Shown here piece after piece: positions 22,581-31,219 of a DNA stretch of 33,438 nt. The stretch is from an uncultured Neglectibacter sp. (GTDB taxonomy: Bacteria > Bacillota > Clostridia > Oscillospirales > Acutalibacteraceae), in contig CANSKS010000031.1 of assembly GCA_947647615.1 (NCBI GenBank), forward strand, positions 1 through 33,438, given 5' to 3'. The notes under the pieces are model-generated. The model searched no databases and was not told the DNA's origin. It was given only the letters and a program-made list of their open reading frames with translations. Each line of letters begins with the position of its first letter. Position 1 is the stretch's first letter. Position numbers and translations under genes: made by a program.

Positions 22581-24050
22581 ATGGCAAAAAATCCCCTTAA
22601 GATCATGGATACTATTTTGCGGGACGCCCACCAGTCCCAGGCGGCTACCCGCATGAGAATCGAAGATATGCTTCCCGCTTTGCCCTTGCTGGACAGCATT
22701 GGCTATTGGTCCCTGGAATGCTGGGGCGGCGCCACCTTCGACGTGTGCATGCGGTTTTTGAACGAAGATCCCTGGGAGCGGCTGCGCACCTTGAAAAAGG
22801 GCCTGCCCAACACCAAGCTGCAAATGCTCCTGCGGGGCCAGAATATTTTGGGCTACCGCCATTATGCCGATGACATTGTGGAGGCCTTTTGCAAGAAATC
22901 CATTGAAAACGGCATTGACGTGGTGCGTATTTTCGATGCCCTGAACGACACCCGGAACATGGAAGCCGCCATGAAATTCGTAAAGGAATATGGCGGCATG
23001 GTAGAGGCGGCCATTAGCTACACCAAGAGCCCCGTGCACAACGAGGAATACTTTGTGAAGCTGGCCATGAAGCTGGAAAGCATGGGCGCCGACACCATTT
23101 GCATCAAGGACATGGCGAACCTGCTGCTGCCCTATGACGCCTATTCTCTGGTGAAGAAGCTCAAGGAAAACGTGGGCGTGCCCATTCACCTGCACACCCA
23201 CAACACCACCGGCACCGGCGACATGACCAACCTGATGGCCGCCCAGGCCGGGGTAGATATTGTGGACTGCGCCCTTTCGCCCCTGGCCAACGGCACGGCC
23301 CAGCCCGCTACGGAATCGATGGTGGCCACCCTCCAGGGCACCAGCCGGGATACCGGCTTTGACCTGCAAAAGCTTTCCGAGGCTGCCGCCCATTTCCGGG
23401 GCGTAGCCGAAAAGCTGGATGTGAGCCCCAAGGTTTTGAAGGTCGATACCAACACCCTGCTGTACCAGGTGCCCGGCGGCATGCTTTCCAACCTGATTTC
23501 CCAGTTAAAGCAGGCCAAGGCCGAAGAGAAATACTACGACGTGCTGGCGGAAGTGCCCCGGGTTCGGAAGGACTTCGGTTACCCGCCCCTGGTAACCCCC
23601 ACCAGCCAAATTGTAGGCTCCCAGGCAGTGCTCAACGTGCTTTCCGGGGAACGGTACAAGATGATTACCAAGGAGAGCAAGGGCCTTTTGCGAGGCGAAT
23701 ATGGCCAGCTTCCCGCCCCTGTCAACGAGGAAGTGCGGAAGAAGGCCATTGGAGACGCGGAAGTGATCACCTGCCGCCCTGCCGATTTGCTGGAGCCGGA
23801 GCTGGAGAAGCTTCGGGCGGAATGCAAGGAAAAGGGCATTGGCAAGTGCGAGGAAGATTATCTCAGCTACGCCCTGTTCCCCCAGGTGGCCCAGAAGTTC
23901 CTGGATTGGCGGGACCACCCTCACCAGGAAGCGCCGGAGGCTCCTAAGGCTGCGCCTGCCGCCGCCCCGGCCCCTGTTGCTGCCCCTAAGGCGGATGACA
24001 ACACCCCCCGTACCCTGGTGGTGGAGGACCTGACCAACGGCAATTTCTAA
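22581..24050 (+). CDS. oadA: Oxaloacetate decarboxylase alpha / pyruvate carboxylase B-type carboxyltransferase
   Basis: A 489-residue biotin-dependent carboxyltransferase of the OadA/PycB type. The TIM barrel begins TILRDAHQSQ (metal ligand Asp15), with the metal-bridging lysine Lys176 in CIKDMAN and the HLHTHN motif at 203-208. A conserved carboxylase domain follows to about residue 445. The biotinyl domain found in fused OadA is absent: after an Ala/Pro/Lys linker (about 450-475) the protein ends in a short TLVVEDLTNGNF tail. The separate carrier encoded upstream takes its place. It would move the carboxyl group of oxaloacetate to biotin, giving pyruvate. It ends the operon and is followed by a strong terminator. 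Confidence 0.92.
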   Translation: MAKNPLKIMDTILRDAHQSQAATRMRIEDMLPALPLLDSIGYWSLECWGGATFDVCMRFLNEDPWERLRTLKKGLPNTKLQMLLRGQNILGYRHYADDIVEAFCKKSIENGIDVVRIFDALNDTRNMEAAMKFVKEYGGMVEAAISYTKSPVHNEEYFVKLAMKLESMGADTICIKDMANLLLPYDAYSLVKKLKENVGVPIHLHTHNTTGTGDMTNLMAAQAGVDIVDCALSPLANGTAQPATESMVATLQGTSRDTGFDLQKLSEAAAHFRGVAEKLDVSPKVLKVDTNTLLYQVPGGMLSNLISQLKQAKAEEKYYDVLAEVPRVRKDFGYPPLVTPTSQIVGSQAVLNVLSGERYKMITKESKGLLRGEYGQLPAPVNEEVRKKAIGDAEVITCRPADLLEPELEKLRAECKEKGIGKCEEDYLSYALFPQVAQKFLDWRDHPHQEAPEAPKAAPAAAPAPVAAPKADDNTPRTLVVEDLTNGNF

Positions 24051-24090
24051 AGTTTAAGGGCTTTTAAGACGAGGTCTTTTAAAACCTTTT

Positions 24091-24127
24091 GCCCCCTTCT
24101 CTCCCAAGCGGAGAAGGGGGCTTTTTA
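24091..24127 (+). terminator. Terminator of the oxaloacetate decarboxylase operon
   Basis: An 11-bp stem (24091-24101 with 24111-24121) is followed by TTTTTA. It lies 40 bases after the oadA stop codon. Confidence 0.9.
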
Positions 24128-24134
24128 TTCTCTC

Positions 24135-24171
24135 ATTTTAAAAAATAAAGGTCCCCGCCATAGCGGGGGCC
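24135..24171 (-). terminator. Terminator of the fab-acc operon
   Basis: On the minus strand a GC-rich stem around 24149-24172 (loop near 24159-24162, one mispair) is followed by TTTATTTTTT. It lies about 35 bases past the accA stop and stands tail-to-tail with the oad terminator. Confidence 0.75.
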
Positions 24172-24204
24172 TTTTTCCCCACGACGGGGGGCCTTTTTGG
24201 TCTC

Positions 24205-24969
24205 TTAGAATTTGCGGAAGCGCTGGTAGCGGTTTTCCAGCAAGGTTTCCGGCGGCAGGGCGGAAAGGGCGGAAAGCTCTTCCGAAAGCTGGGTTCGGAG
24301 CTCCTGACAAATGGTTTCCAGGTCCCGGTCTTCCGGGATCACCCGTTCCACCACTTCCAGCCGTTTCATGTCTTCGGCAGTGAGAGCCAGGCACTCGGCG
24401 GCCTCCTTCACCTTTTTGGCATCCTTCCAAAGGATGCTGGCGCATCCCTCCGGAGAAATCACGGAGTAGACGGCGTTTTCCAAAATCCACACCCGGTCCG
24501 CTACGGCCAGGGCCAGGGCCCCGCCGCTGCCCCCTTCCCCGATGAGCAGGGAGATGATGGGGGTTTTTAAATCCATCATTTCAAAAAGGTTTTCGGCAAT
24601 GGCCTGGCCTTGGCCCCGTTCCTCGGCGCCCATACCGCAAAAGGCCCCGGAAGTATCTACAAAGCAGACCACCGGCCGGTGGAATTTTTCTGCCTGCTTC
24701 ATGAGCCGCAGGGACTTGCGGTACCCCTCCGGGTTGGGGGAGCCAAAGTTCCGGCGGACCTTCTCCTTGGTTTCCGAGCCCTTTTCCATGGCGATTACGG
24801 TGACGGGCATGCCGGAAAGGGTGGCCAGGCCTCCCACGATGGCCGGGTCGTCGGCAAAGCGCCTGTCTCCATGGAGCTCCAAGAAGTCCTCGAAGATGTT
24901 GTTCACGTAGGAAAGTCCGGTGGCCCGGCCCTTTCCCCGGGCCAGCAGCACTTTATCGTAAGCTCCCAT
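24205..24969 (-). CDS. accA: Acetyl-CoA carboxylase carboxyltransferase, alpha subunit
   Basis: A 254-residue subunit that, with AccD, moves the carboxyl group from carboxybiotin to acetyl-CoA, giving malonyl-CoA. Typical segments are [17 protein letters not shown], the [15 protein letters not shown] region, and [12 protein letters not shown], part of the oxyanion pocket. It is shorter than the E. coli protein (319) because the N-terminal helical extension is missing, as is usual in clostridial operons. The ATG overlaps the accD stop by one base (TAATG), so the two subunits are translationally coupled, which favours equal amounts. Last gene of the operon. Confidence 0.94.
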   Translation of the reverse strand: MGAYDKVLLARGKGRATGLSYVNNIFEDFLELHGDRRFADDPAIVGGLATLSGMPVTVIAMEKGSETKEKVRRNFGSPNPEGYRKSLRLMKQAEKFHRPVVCFVDTSGAFCGMGAEERGQGQAIAENLFEMMDLKTPIISLLIGEGGSGGALALAVADRVWILENAVYSVISPEGCASILWKDAKKVKEAAECLALTAEDMKRLEVVERVIPEDRDLETICQELRTQLSEELSALSALPPETLLENRYQRFRKF

Positions 24970-25811
24970 TAAGCGTTCCCCCTTTTGTGCAGCCGGAGCA
25001 GCTTGGCAATGGTCTCTTTTTGTTCCGAACGGGGAACGATGAGATCCACAAAGCCGTGCTCCAGCAAAAATTCCGCGGTTTGAAAGCCCTGAGGCAGCTT
25101 CTTGCGAATGGTCTGTTCAATGACTCGAGCTCCCGCAAAGCCCACAGTGGCCCCGGGCTCCGCCATGATAATATCGCCGTCCATGGCAAAGCTGGCGGTG
25201 ACGCCTCCGGTGGTGGGGTCCGTGAGGACGGTGAGGTAAAAGTTCCCGCCGTCGCTGTGCTTGCGCAGGGCGCCGCTGGTCTTGGCCATTTGCATGAGGG
25301 AAAGGATGCCCTCCTGCATCCGGGCCCCGCCGGAAACCGTAAAGCCCACCACAGGCAGGGAACGGGCCAAAGCATACTCAAAAAGGCGGGTGATCTTTTC
25401 TCCTACCACAGTGCCCATACTGCCGATCATAAAATTGGGGTCCATAAAAAACAAGGCGCAGGGCTCTCCACAGATCTTGGCCTCCCCGCAGACCACCCCT
25501 TCCTTTTCCCGGGAAGCCAGCTTGGCGTTTCGCAGCTTTTGGTCGTAGCCGGGGAAATTCAAAAAATCTTTGCTTTTTAAATTGCCGTCCAGCTCCAAAA
25601 ACGTGTTTTCATCCGTCAGGTAAGCGATGCGCTCCCGGGGACCGATGCGGAAATGGTAACCGCAGGCCGAGCACACATTCAGGTTTTCCCATTGCTCGCT
25701 TAAGGGGAGCAGGGCTCCGCAGTGGGGACAGGTGTTGGTGATGCCGGCTTCTTCGCTTCCCCCTTTTTCCAATTCGTTTTGGGGGGAACGGAACAATCCC
25801 ATCAAATTCAT
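24969..25811 (-). CDS. accD: Acetyl-CoA carboxylase carboxyltransferase, beta subunit
   Basis: A 280-residue subunit with the N-terminal four-cysteine zinc ribbon complete (Cys28, Cys31, Cys47, Cys50), followed by the crotonase-like carboxyltransferase fold with SGGARMQEG and [14 protein letters not shown]. It partners AccA. The frame is open to GTG 25826, but AAAGG lies directly on that codon; ATG at 25811, with GGGTGG 11 bases upstream, gives the family-typical start, so I prefer it with moderate certainty. The 77-base gap to accC contains only a small GC hairpin. Confidence 0.93.
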   Translation of the reverse strand: MNLMGLFRSPQNELEKGGSEEAGITNTCPHCGALLPLSEQWENLNVCSACGYHFRIGPRERIAYLTDENTFLELDGNLKSKDFLNFPGYDQKLRNAKLASREKEGVVCGEAKICGEPCALFFMDPNFMIGSMGTVVGEKITRLFEYALARSLPVVGFTVSGGARMQEGILSLMQMAKTSGALRKHSDGGNFYLTVLTDPTTGGVTASFAMDGDIIMAEPGATVGFAGARVIEQTIRKKLPQGFQTAEFLLEHGFVDLIVPRSEQKETIAKLLRLHKRGNA

Positions 25812-25888
25812 GTTTTCTAGGGCCACCCTTTCTGTTTGGAAATAAAAGCCCCTTGGGGCCTAAGGGATTAGCAGCCAATGGCTTGGGT

Positions 25889-27208
25889 TCAGCGCTTTGC
25901 CTGGAACTCCGCCATGAAGTTGGTGTAGTAGTCGCCTTTTTTAAAGCGCTCATCCCGAATAATCTCAATTTGGTCTTCGATGTTGTTGCTGGCCCCGTCT
26001 ATGACCAGCTCGCAGAGGGCAGACTGCATTTTTCGAATAGCCTCCTCCCGGGTGGAGGAATAGACCACCATTTTCCCCAGCATGGAATCGTAATAAGGGG
26101 GGATGTCGTAGCCCTGGTAGAGGAAGGTGTCGAACCGCACATAGGGGCCTCCCGGGGTGTGAAAAAAGCCCACTCTTCCGGCGCTCAGGGCGTTGATGCG
26201 GCACTCGATGGCCGCTCCCCGAACCTGAATATCCTCCTGGGAAAAATCTAAAGGCACCCCGGCCGCAATGCGGATTTGCCATTTTACAATGTCCACCCCG
26301 GTGACCAGCTCGGAAACCGGGTGCTCCACCTGGAGGCGGGTGTTCATCTCCATAAAATAGAAGTTCCCTTCCCGGTCCATGAGGAATTCTACCGTCCCCG
26401 CGTTTACGTAACCGGCGGCCTTTGCCGCCCGGGCGGCTGTCTCCATAAGGGCCCTTCTGGTTTCCGGGGAAACGGCAGGGGAGGGAGATTCCTCCAAGAG
26501 CTTTTGGTTGTTCCGCTGAATGGAGCATTCCCGCTCGCCCAGGCAAACGGTGTTTCCCTTTTCATCGGCCAAGAGCTGCACTTCAATGTGCTTCACAGGG
26601 TTCAGGTATTTTTCCAGGTACATGCGGCCGTCGCCAAAGGCCTTTTCCGCTTCGCTGGAGGCAGTTTGGAAGGCCCGTTCCATCTCCTCCGGCTTTTCCA
26701 CCAGCCGAATACCCTTCCCGCCGCCTCCGGCACTGGCCTTGATGAGCACGGGATAGCCGATCTCCCCCGCCAATTTGCAGGCCTCCCCGGCGTCCTTTAA
26801 AATATCGCTGCCAGGGGTGACAGGCACGCCGTGTTCCTTCATGAGCCGCCGGGCCGCGTCTTTATCGCCCATTTTGGAAATGATCTGGGCAGTGGGGCCA
26901 ATGAATACCACCCCGTATTTTTGGCACAGGGCGGCAAATTCCGGGTTTTCGGAAAGGAACCCGTAGCCGGGATGAATGGCCTGGGCCCTGGTGGCCAGGG
27001 CAGCGGAGACGATTCGCTCCCCGTTGAGGTAGCTGTCTTCCGCCCGGTTCCCGCCAATGCAGATGGCCTGGTCGGCCAGGGCCACATGAAGGCTTTCCCG
27101 GTCGGCCTCCGAATACACGGCCACCGTAGAAATGCCCATCTCCTTGCAGGCGCGTATAATGCGTATGGCAATTTCGCCCCGGTTGGCGATTAAAATTTTT
27201 CGAAACAC
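25889..27208 (-). CDS. accC: Biotin carboxylase subunit of acetyl-CoA carboxylase
   Basis: A 439-residue ATP-grasp enzyme that carboxylates biotin on AccB using bicarbonate and ATP. It begins with the invariant FRKILIANRGEIAIRIIRA, carries the glycine-rich ATP loop ASAGGGGKGIR (158-168), HIEVQLLAD, and the catalytic EMNTRLQVEHPV segment. The start is GTG at 27208 with GGGGG seven bases upstream. The length is slightly below the family's usual 445-455. It might also charge the biotin carrier of a pyruvate carboxylase, but the operon points to acetyl-CoA carboxylase. Confidence 0.95.
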   Translation of the reverse strand: MFRKILIANRGEIAIRIIRACKEMGISTVAVYSEADRESLHVALADQAICIGGNRAEDSYLNGERIVSAALATRAQAIHPGYGFLSENPEFAALCQKYGVVFIGPTAQIISKMGDKDAARRLMKEHGVPVTPGSDILKDAGEACKLAGEIGYPVLIKASAGGGGKGIRLVEKPEEMERAFQTASSEAEKAFGDGRMYLEKYLNPVKHIEVQLLADEKGNTVCLGERECSIQRNNQKLLEESPSPAVSPETRRALMETAARAAKAAGYVNAGTVEFLMDREGNFYFMEMNTRLQVEHPVSELVTGVDIVKWQIRIAAGVPLDFSQEDIQVRGAAIECRINALSAGRVGFFHTPGGPYVRFDTFLYQGYDIPPYYDSMLGKMVVYSSTREEAIRKMQSALCELVIDGASNNIEDQIEIIRDERFKKGDYYTNFMAEFQAKR

Positions 27209-27292
27209 GTTGTTTCCCCCTAGCGGACGTTTTACCGGACTCCCGGCAGTTTATGCAAAAGACGCGGGCCGCTTTCACGGCCATGGCCGCGT

Positions 27293-27721
27293 TTATTCTG
27301 CCTTTACCAAAGCAAAGGAAAATTCCGCGCTGACACAGAGCTTCCCCTTTACTCTGCCCACCCCTTTGGCGAAATAGAAGCTGCCCCGCTGGCGGAGAAT
27401 TTCACATTCGGTTTCCAGGGTATCTCCTGGCTTTACCTGCTCCCGGAACTTCACCTTGTCCAGGCTGGTGAAGAAGGGGGTCATGCCCTCTGAGGCCCCT
27501 TCCGCCAGCAAAACGCAGGCCGACTGCGCCATCATTTCACAAAGGATCACTCCGGGTACCACCGGGTTTCCCGGAAAATGCCCCTGAAGGAAGTATTCGT
27601 CTCCCCGGATCCGGCATTTTCCCAGGGCTTTCCCCTCCCTGAGTTCCACTTCGTCTACCAGCAGCATGGGCTCCCGGTGGGGCAGCAGCCCCTTGATTTC
27701 TTCTTTGTTCATTGGGTTCAC
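27293..27721 (-). CDS. fabZ: 3-hydroxyacyl-ACP dehydratase
   Basis: A 142-residue hot-dog-fold enzyme that removes water from 3-hydroxyacyl-ACP. The catalytic pair is His48 in GHFPGNPVVPG and Glu62 in LCEMMAQ. The N-terminal LLPHREPMLLVDEV is typical of FabZ. GTG at 27721 has AGGGG nine bases upstream; an in-frame ATG at 27712 is also possible and would remove three residues. It lies between accB and accC, the normal place in Firmicutes. No FabA or FabN isomerase is present, so how unsaturated chains are made is not visible here. Confidence 0.95.
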   Translation of the reverse strand: MNPMNKEEIKGLLPHREPMLLVDEVELREGKALGKCRIRGDEYFLQGHFPGNPVVPGVILCEMMAQSACVLLAEGASEGMTPFFTSLDKVKFREQVKPGDTLETECEILRQRGSFYFAKGVGRVKGKLCVSAEFSFALVKAE

Positions 27722-27748
27722 CGCTTTCTTCCCCTGTGGGGAGATGAA

Positions 27749-28180
27749 TTAGGAAACAATGCGAAACAAGGGCTGGCCAAATTCCACCACCTGGCCGTTG
27801 CCCACCAGGATTTCCGACACGGTGCCCTCTGTTTCTGCGGGGATCTCGTTCATGAGCTTCATGGCCTCAATGACGCAGAGCACGTCGCCCTTTTTGATTT
27901 TGCTGCCTATTTTCACATAAGGGGCGGCATCCGGGGCCGGGGCCGCGTAGAACACGCCCACCGTGGGGGAAAGCACCAGAGTGCCCTCTTCCTTGGAGGG
28001 CAGGGGTTCCGGGTTTTCCGTGGGGGCAGGCGTGAAATGGGAAACCGGAGCGGGCTGGGCAGGGGCGGGCTCCTGCCTGCGTTCCAGCTTTAGGGTGGCG
28101 CCCTCTTCGGAAAGCTCCAGGGAGCTGAGGCCGGTTTCTTTCATCAGTCTTGCCAACTGTTCAATGGTAGTTACATCCAT
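27749..28180 (-). CDS. accB: Biotin carboxyl carrier protein of acetyl-CoA carboxylase
   Basis: A 143-residue carrier with a short N-terminal helix (residues 1-35), a Pro/Ala linker (about 38-62) and a biotinyl domain whose biotin lysine is Lys108 in EAMKLMNEI. The APDAAPYVKIG stretch forms the thumb found in acetyl-CoA carboxylase carriers. ATG at 28180 has AGAAAGGA seven bases upstream. It differs clearly from the decarboxylase carrier of the oad operon, so each biotin enzyme has its own carrier. Confidence 0.95.
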   Translation of the reverse strand: MDVTTIEQLARLMKETGLSSLELSEEGATLKLERRQEPAPAQPAPVSHFTPAPTENPEPLPSKEEGTLVLSPTVGVFYAAPAPDAAPYVKIGSKIKKGDVLCVIEAMKLMNEIPAETEGTVSEILVGNGQVVEFGQPLFRIVS

Positions 28181-28256
28181 GCTGTTTCCTTTCTCTCAGG
28201 CCTGAATTTTTGGGTCAAAGGGGAGTCCCAGCGTTCCCCCGCGCAGGGGGCCGGGA

Positions 28257-29492
28257 TTAAGGCTTCCGGAAGGCCAGGTAGGCGTTGTGGCCGCCAAAGC
28301 CCAGGGAGGCGGAAAGGGCCAGCTCCACTTGGGCGGCCCTGGCTTTCCCGGGCACATAGTCCAAATCGCAGGCCGGGTCCGGCTCCCGGTAGCCGATGGT
28401 GGGGGGCACAATGCCCTCCTTTACTGCCAGCACCGAGGCAATGGCCTCCACCGCTCCTGCCGCGCCCAGCATGTGGCCGGTCATAGATTTGGTGGAGCTC
28501 ACCATGCACCGGCGGGCGGCCTCTTCTCCCAGCCCCTTCTTGATGGCGATGGTCTCGCTGGCGTCGTTTAAGGGGGTGCTGGTGCCGTGGGCGTTAATAT
28601 AGATCTTAGCCGGGTCCACCTGCTCGCCCCCGGCCTCTTCGTAGGCCATTTTCAAGGCCCGGGAGCCTCCTCGGGCCTCCGGGTGGGGGGCAGTGATATG
28701 GTGGGCGTCGCAGGTGACGCCGTAGCCGCAAATTTCCCCGTAGATCACGGCGCCCCGGTTTTTGGCGTGCTCATATTCCTCCAGCATTAAGGCACCCGCG
28801 CCCTCTCCCATGACAAAGCCGCTGCGGCGGGCGTCGAAGGGCACGCAGGCCGCGGCAGGGTCTTCACTGGTGGAAAGGGCCTTCATGTTGGAAAACCCGG
28901 CCACCCCAATGGGAATGATGGCGGCCTCCGCGCCGCCGGCCAGCACCGCGTCCAAATAGCCGTGCTTAATGGCCCGGTAGGCCTCGCCAATGGCGTTGTT
29001 CCCGGTGGCGCAGGCGGTTACCGCGGGAAGGGAGGCCCCCTGGAAGTCATATTTTATGGCGATGAGCCCTCCGGCCATGTTGATGATAAGAGCCGGGATA
29101 AAAAAGGGCGAAACCCGCTTGGGCCCCTTTTCCAGCAGGACCTGGGACTCCTGGGCAAAAGCGCTAATGCCGCCGATGCCGGAGCCGAAATAGGTGCCCA
29201 CCCGCTCCGGAGGCAGGGTGCCCCGGATGCCGCTTTCCTCCACGGCCTGAGCTGCCGCGGCCAGGGCGTAGTGGCAGAAGGGGTCGTATTTCCTGGCTTC
29301 CGATTTTTCCATATATTGCAGAGGGTCGAAGCCCTTTACCTCGGCGGCCACATGGACCTTGTAGTCGGAGGCGTCAAATTTTGTAATGGGGCCAATTCCG
29401 CACACCCCGGCCTTCAGGTTTTCCCAGAAGGTGGGCACGTCGTTCCCAATGGGGGTTACGGCCCCCATGCCCGTGATGACAACTCGGTTCAA
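28257..29492 (-). CDS. fabF: 3-oxoacyl-ACP synthase II
   Basis: A 411-residue condensing enzyme for chain elongation. The Cys-His-His triad is Cys161 (TACATG), His302 (NAHGTST) and His340 (TGHMLGAAG), and the gatekeeper region GFVMGEGAG is normal. It condenses malonyl-ACP with acyl-ACP; being the only elongating synthase here, it must serve all chain lengths. The start is TTG at 29492 with AAGGAG nine bases upstream, across a run of eight T residues; the run could cause slippage but is just before the codon and would not alter the protein. Confidence 0.95.
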   Translation of the reverse strand: MNRVVITGMGAVTPIGNDVPTFWENLKAGVCGIGPITKFDASDYKVHVAAEVKGFDPLQYMEKSEARKYDPFCHYALAAAAQAVEESGIRGTLPPERVGTYFGSGIGGISAFAQESQVLLEKGPKRVSPFFIPALIINMAGGLIAIKYDFQGASLPAVTACATGNNAIGEAYRAIKHGYLDAVLAGGAEAAIIPIGVAGFSNMKALSTSEDPAAACVPFDARRSGFVMGEGAGALMLEEYEHAKNRGAVIYGEICGYGVTCDAHHITAPHPEARGGSRALKMAYEEAGGEQVDPAKIYINAHGTSTPLNDASETIAIKKGLGEEAARRCMVSSTKSMTGHMLGAAGAVEAIASVLAVKEGIVPPTIGYREPDPACDLDYVPGKARAAQVELALSASLGFGGHNAYLAFRKP

Positions 29493-29523
29493 AAAAAGCT
29501 CTCCTTTCGTTGGGAAAACGGAG

Positions 29524-30264
29524 TTAAATGGCCAGGCCGCCGTCTACCCGAATGGTTTCCCCGGTGATGTAATCCGATTCCGGAGAAGCCAAAAACAACG
29601 CCACGTTGGCCACATCCTCCGCGGTACCCATTTTTTTCATGGGAACCTGCATCAAAAGAGGGTTATCGGAGCTGATGTCCTTTGTCATGGCGGTTTCGAT
29701 GAAGCCAGGGGCAATGCAGTTGCAGCAGATCCCCCGGCCGGCCAGCTCCCGGGCCACCGATTTGGACATGCCGATGAGCCCTGCCTTGGAGGCCGCGTAG
29801 TTTACCTGGCCTGCGTTGCCGATGAGCCCGGCGATGGAGCTGATGTTGATGATTTTCCCGTACCGCTTTTTCATGAAGTCCCGGTAACAGGCGCGAATCA
29901 TGTGAAAAGCGCCCTTGAGGTTGATATCCAGCACCATGTCGTAATCTTCGTCCTTCATGGAGATCATTAAATTATCCCGGGTCACTCCCGCGTTGTTCAC
30001 CAGAATATCGGTTTTCCCAAGCTCGGAAGACACTGCCTTGACGGTTTCCACCACAGCCTTTTCGTCCCGCACATCGCAGAAATAGGCCTTGGTTTTGCGG
30101 CCCAGGGCCTCGATTTCCCGGCAGGTTTCCAGTGCCGGCTCCTCCGGCCCCACATAGATCACGGCGATATCGGCCCCGTTTTGGGCCAGCTTTAAAGCGA
30201 TGGCTTTTCCCAATCCCTGGGAGCCGCCGGTGATGAGGGCGATTTTTCCTTCTAAGTTCAGCAT
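29524..30264 (-). CDS. fabG: 3-oxoacyl-ACP reductase
   Basis: A 246-residue short-chain dehydrogenase that reduces 3-oxoacyl-ACP with NADPH. The cofactor loop is TGGSQGLG (12-19), with NNAG near 90-93, and the catalytic Ser143-Tyr156-Lys160 in ISS and YAASK. AAAGGAAG stands seven bases before ATG 30264, which follows the fabD stop by only one base. The operon position and length match FabG and not one of the many other reductases of the family. Confidence 0.93.
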   Translation of the reverse strand: MLNLEGKIALITGGSQGLGKAIALKLAQNGADIAVIYVGPEEPALETCREIEALGRKTKAYFCDVRDEKAVVETVKAVSSELGKTDILVNNAGVTRDNLMISMKDEDYDMVLDINLKGAFHMIRACYRDFMKKRYGKIINISSIAGLIGNAGQVNYAASKAGLIGMSKSVARELAGRGICCNCIAPGFIETAMTKDISSDNPLLMQVPMKKMGTAEDVANVALFLASPESDYITGETIRVDGGLAI

Positions 30265-30265
30265 G

Positions 30266-31189
30266 TTAAGACTTCCTTTCCAAAACAGCCTCTGCCGCGG
30301 CCTGCACTCCCTGGGCGTCTTCCACAGAAAATACCCGGACGCCCTTTAAGGTTTTTTTCACCAGCCCGCACAGGGTTTTTCCCGGGCCGCATTCCAGGAA
30401 GGTGTCTACCCCCTGGGCGGCCAGGGCCTCTATGGTTTCCTGCCAGCGCACCGGGCTTTTCACCTGGCGGATGAGCAGGTCTTTTCCGTTTTCTCCGTAG
30501 GGCCGGGCCTCTGTGTTGCCGTATACGGGAACGGAGCCCTTCCCCATGGGGGTGGTTTGCAAAGCGGTTTCCAGCTCCCGGGCAGCCTCTTCCATAAGAG
30601 GGGAATGGAAGCCGCCGCTTACGGCCAAGGGCACGGCCCTGCCTCCGGCAGAAGCCACCTTTTCCAAAAAGGCGGCAAGGTCTTCCTTTTCTCCTGCCAC
30701 AGTGAGCTGCCCGGGGCAGTTGTAATTTACAGGCCAAACCCTGCCCGATTCTTTGCAAAGAGACTCTACCTGTTGGTTAGAGAGCTTCAGCACGGCGGCC
30801 ATGGCGCCTGGGTGGGCCTGGGCGGCCTTCTGCATGGCCTCTGCCCGCCGGCATACAAAGGAGAAGCCGGCTTCCCGGGAAAAGAACCCCGAAAAGGTCA
30901 GGGCCGCCACCTCCCCCAGGGAGAACCCGGCGGCGTAACCGGCGTGAATGCCGGCCTCCTCCAAAGCCACCGCAGCCGCCAGGTCTACACAGTACACGCA
31001 GGGCTGGGTGTTGCAGGTGAGGGCAAGCTCCTCCGCCGTGGCGGAAAAGCACTGGGAGGAGGTGCCGGGACGCAGGGCGTCGGCAGCTTCAAAAACCTGT
31101 TTGGCGGCAGGGCTGCTCTCCCAAAGGGAGCGGCCCATGCCCGGGTACTGGGCCCCTTGGCCGGAAAATAAAAAAGCAATTTTACCCAT
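30266..31189 (-). CDS. fabD: Malonyl-CoA:ACP transacylase
   Basis: A 307-residue acyltransferase that moves malonyl from CoA to acyl carrier protein. It shows the N-terminal FLFSGQGAQYPGMG, the nucleophile Ser90, the NYNCPGQLTVAG segment and the catalytic His195 in GGFHSPLM. The nucleophile motif reads GFSLGE, with phenylalanine where most relatives have histidine (GHSLGE). The rest of the active site appears complete, so activity is likely. ATG at 31189 has AAGGGGA six to seven bases upstream. Confidence 0.94.
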   Translation of the reverse strand: MGKIAFLFSGQGAQYPGMGRSLWESSPAAKQVFEAADALRPGTSSQCFSATAEELALTCNTQPCVYCVDLAAAVALEEAGIHAGYAAGFSLGEVAALTFSGFFSREAGFSFVCRRAEAMQKAAQAHPGAMAAVLKLSNQQVESLCKESGRVWPVNYNCPGQLTVAGEKEDLAAFLEKVASAGGRAVPLAVSGGFHSPLMEEAARELETALQTTPMGKGSVPVYGNTEARPYGENGKDLLIRQVKSPVRWQETIEALAAQGVDTFLECGPGKTLCGLVKKTLKGVRVFSVEDAQGVQAAAEAVLERKS

Positions 31190-31219
31190 AGAATTCCCCT
31201 TCCTGAATTGCGGCTTCCC

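Noticed and set aside
25812..25888. Terminator between accC and accD (GCCCC...GGGGC then TTTTATTT)
   Set aside because: The stem is only four to five base pairs with a very small loop, and accD and accA must be transcribed with the rest; at most it lowers read-through slightly.
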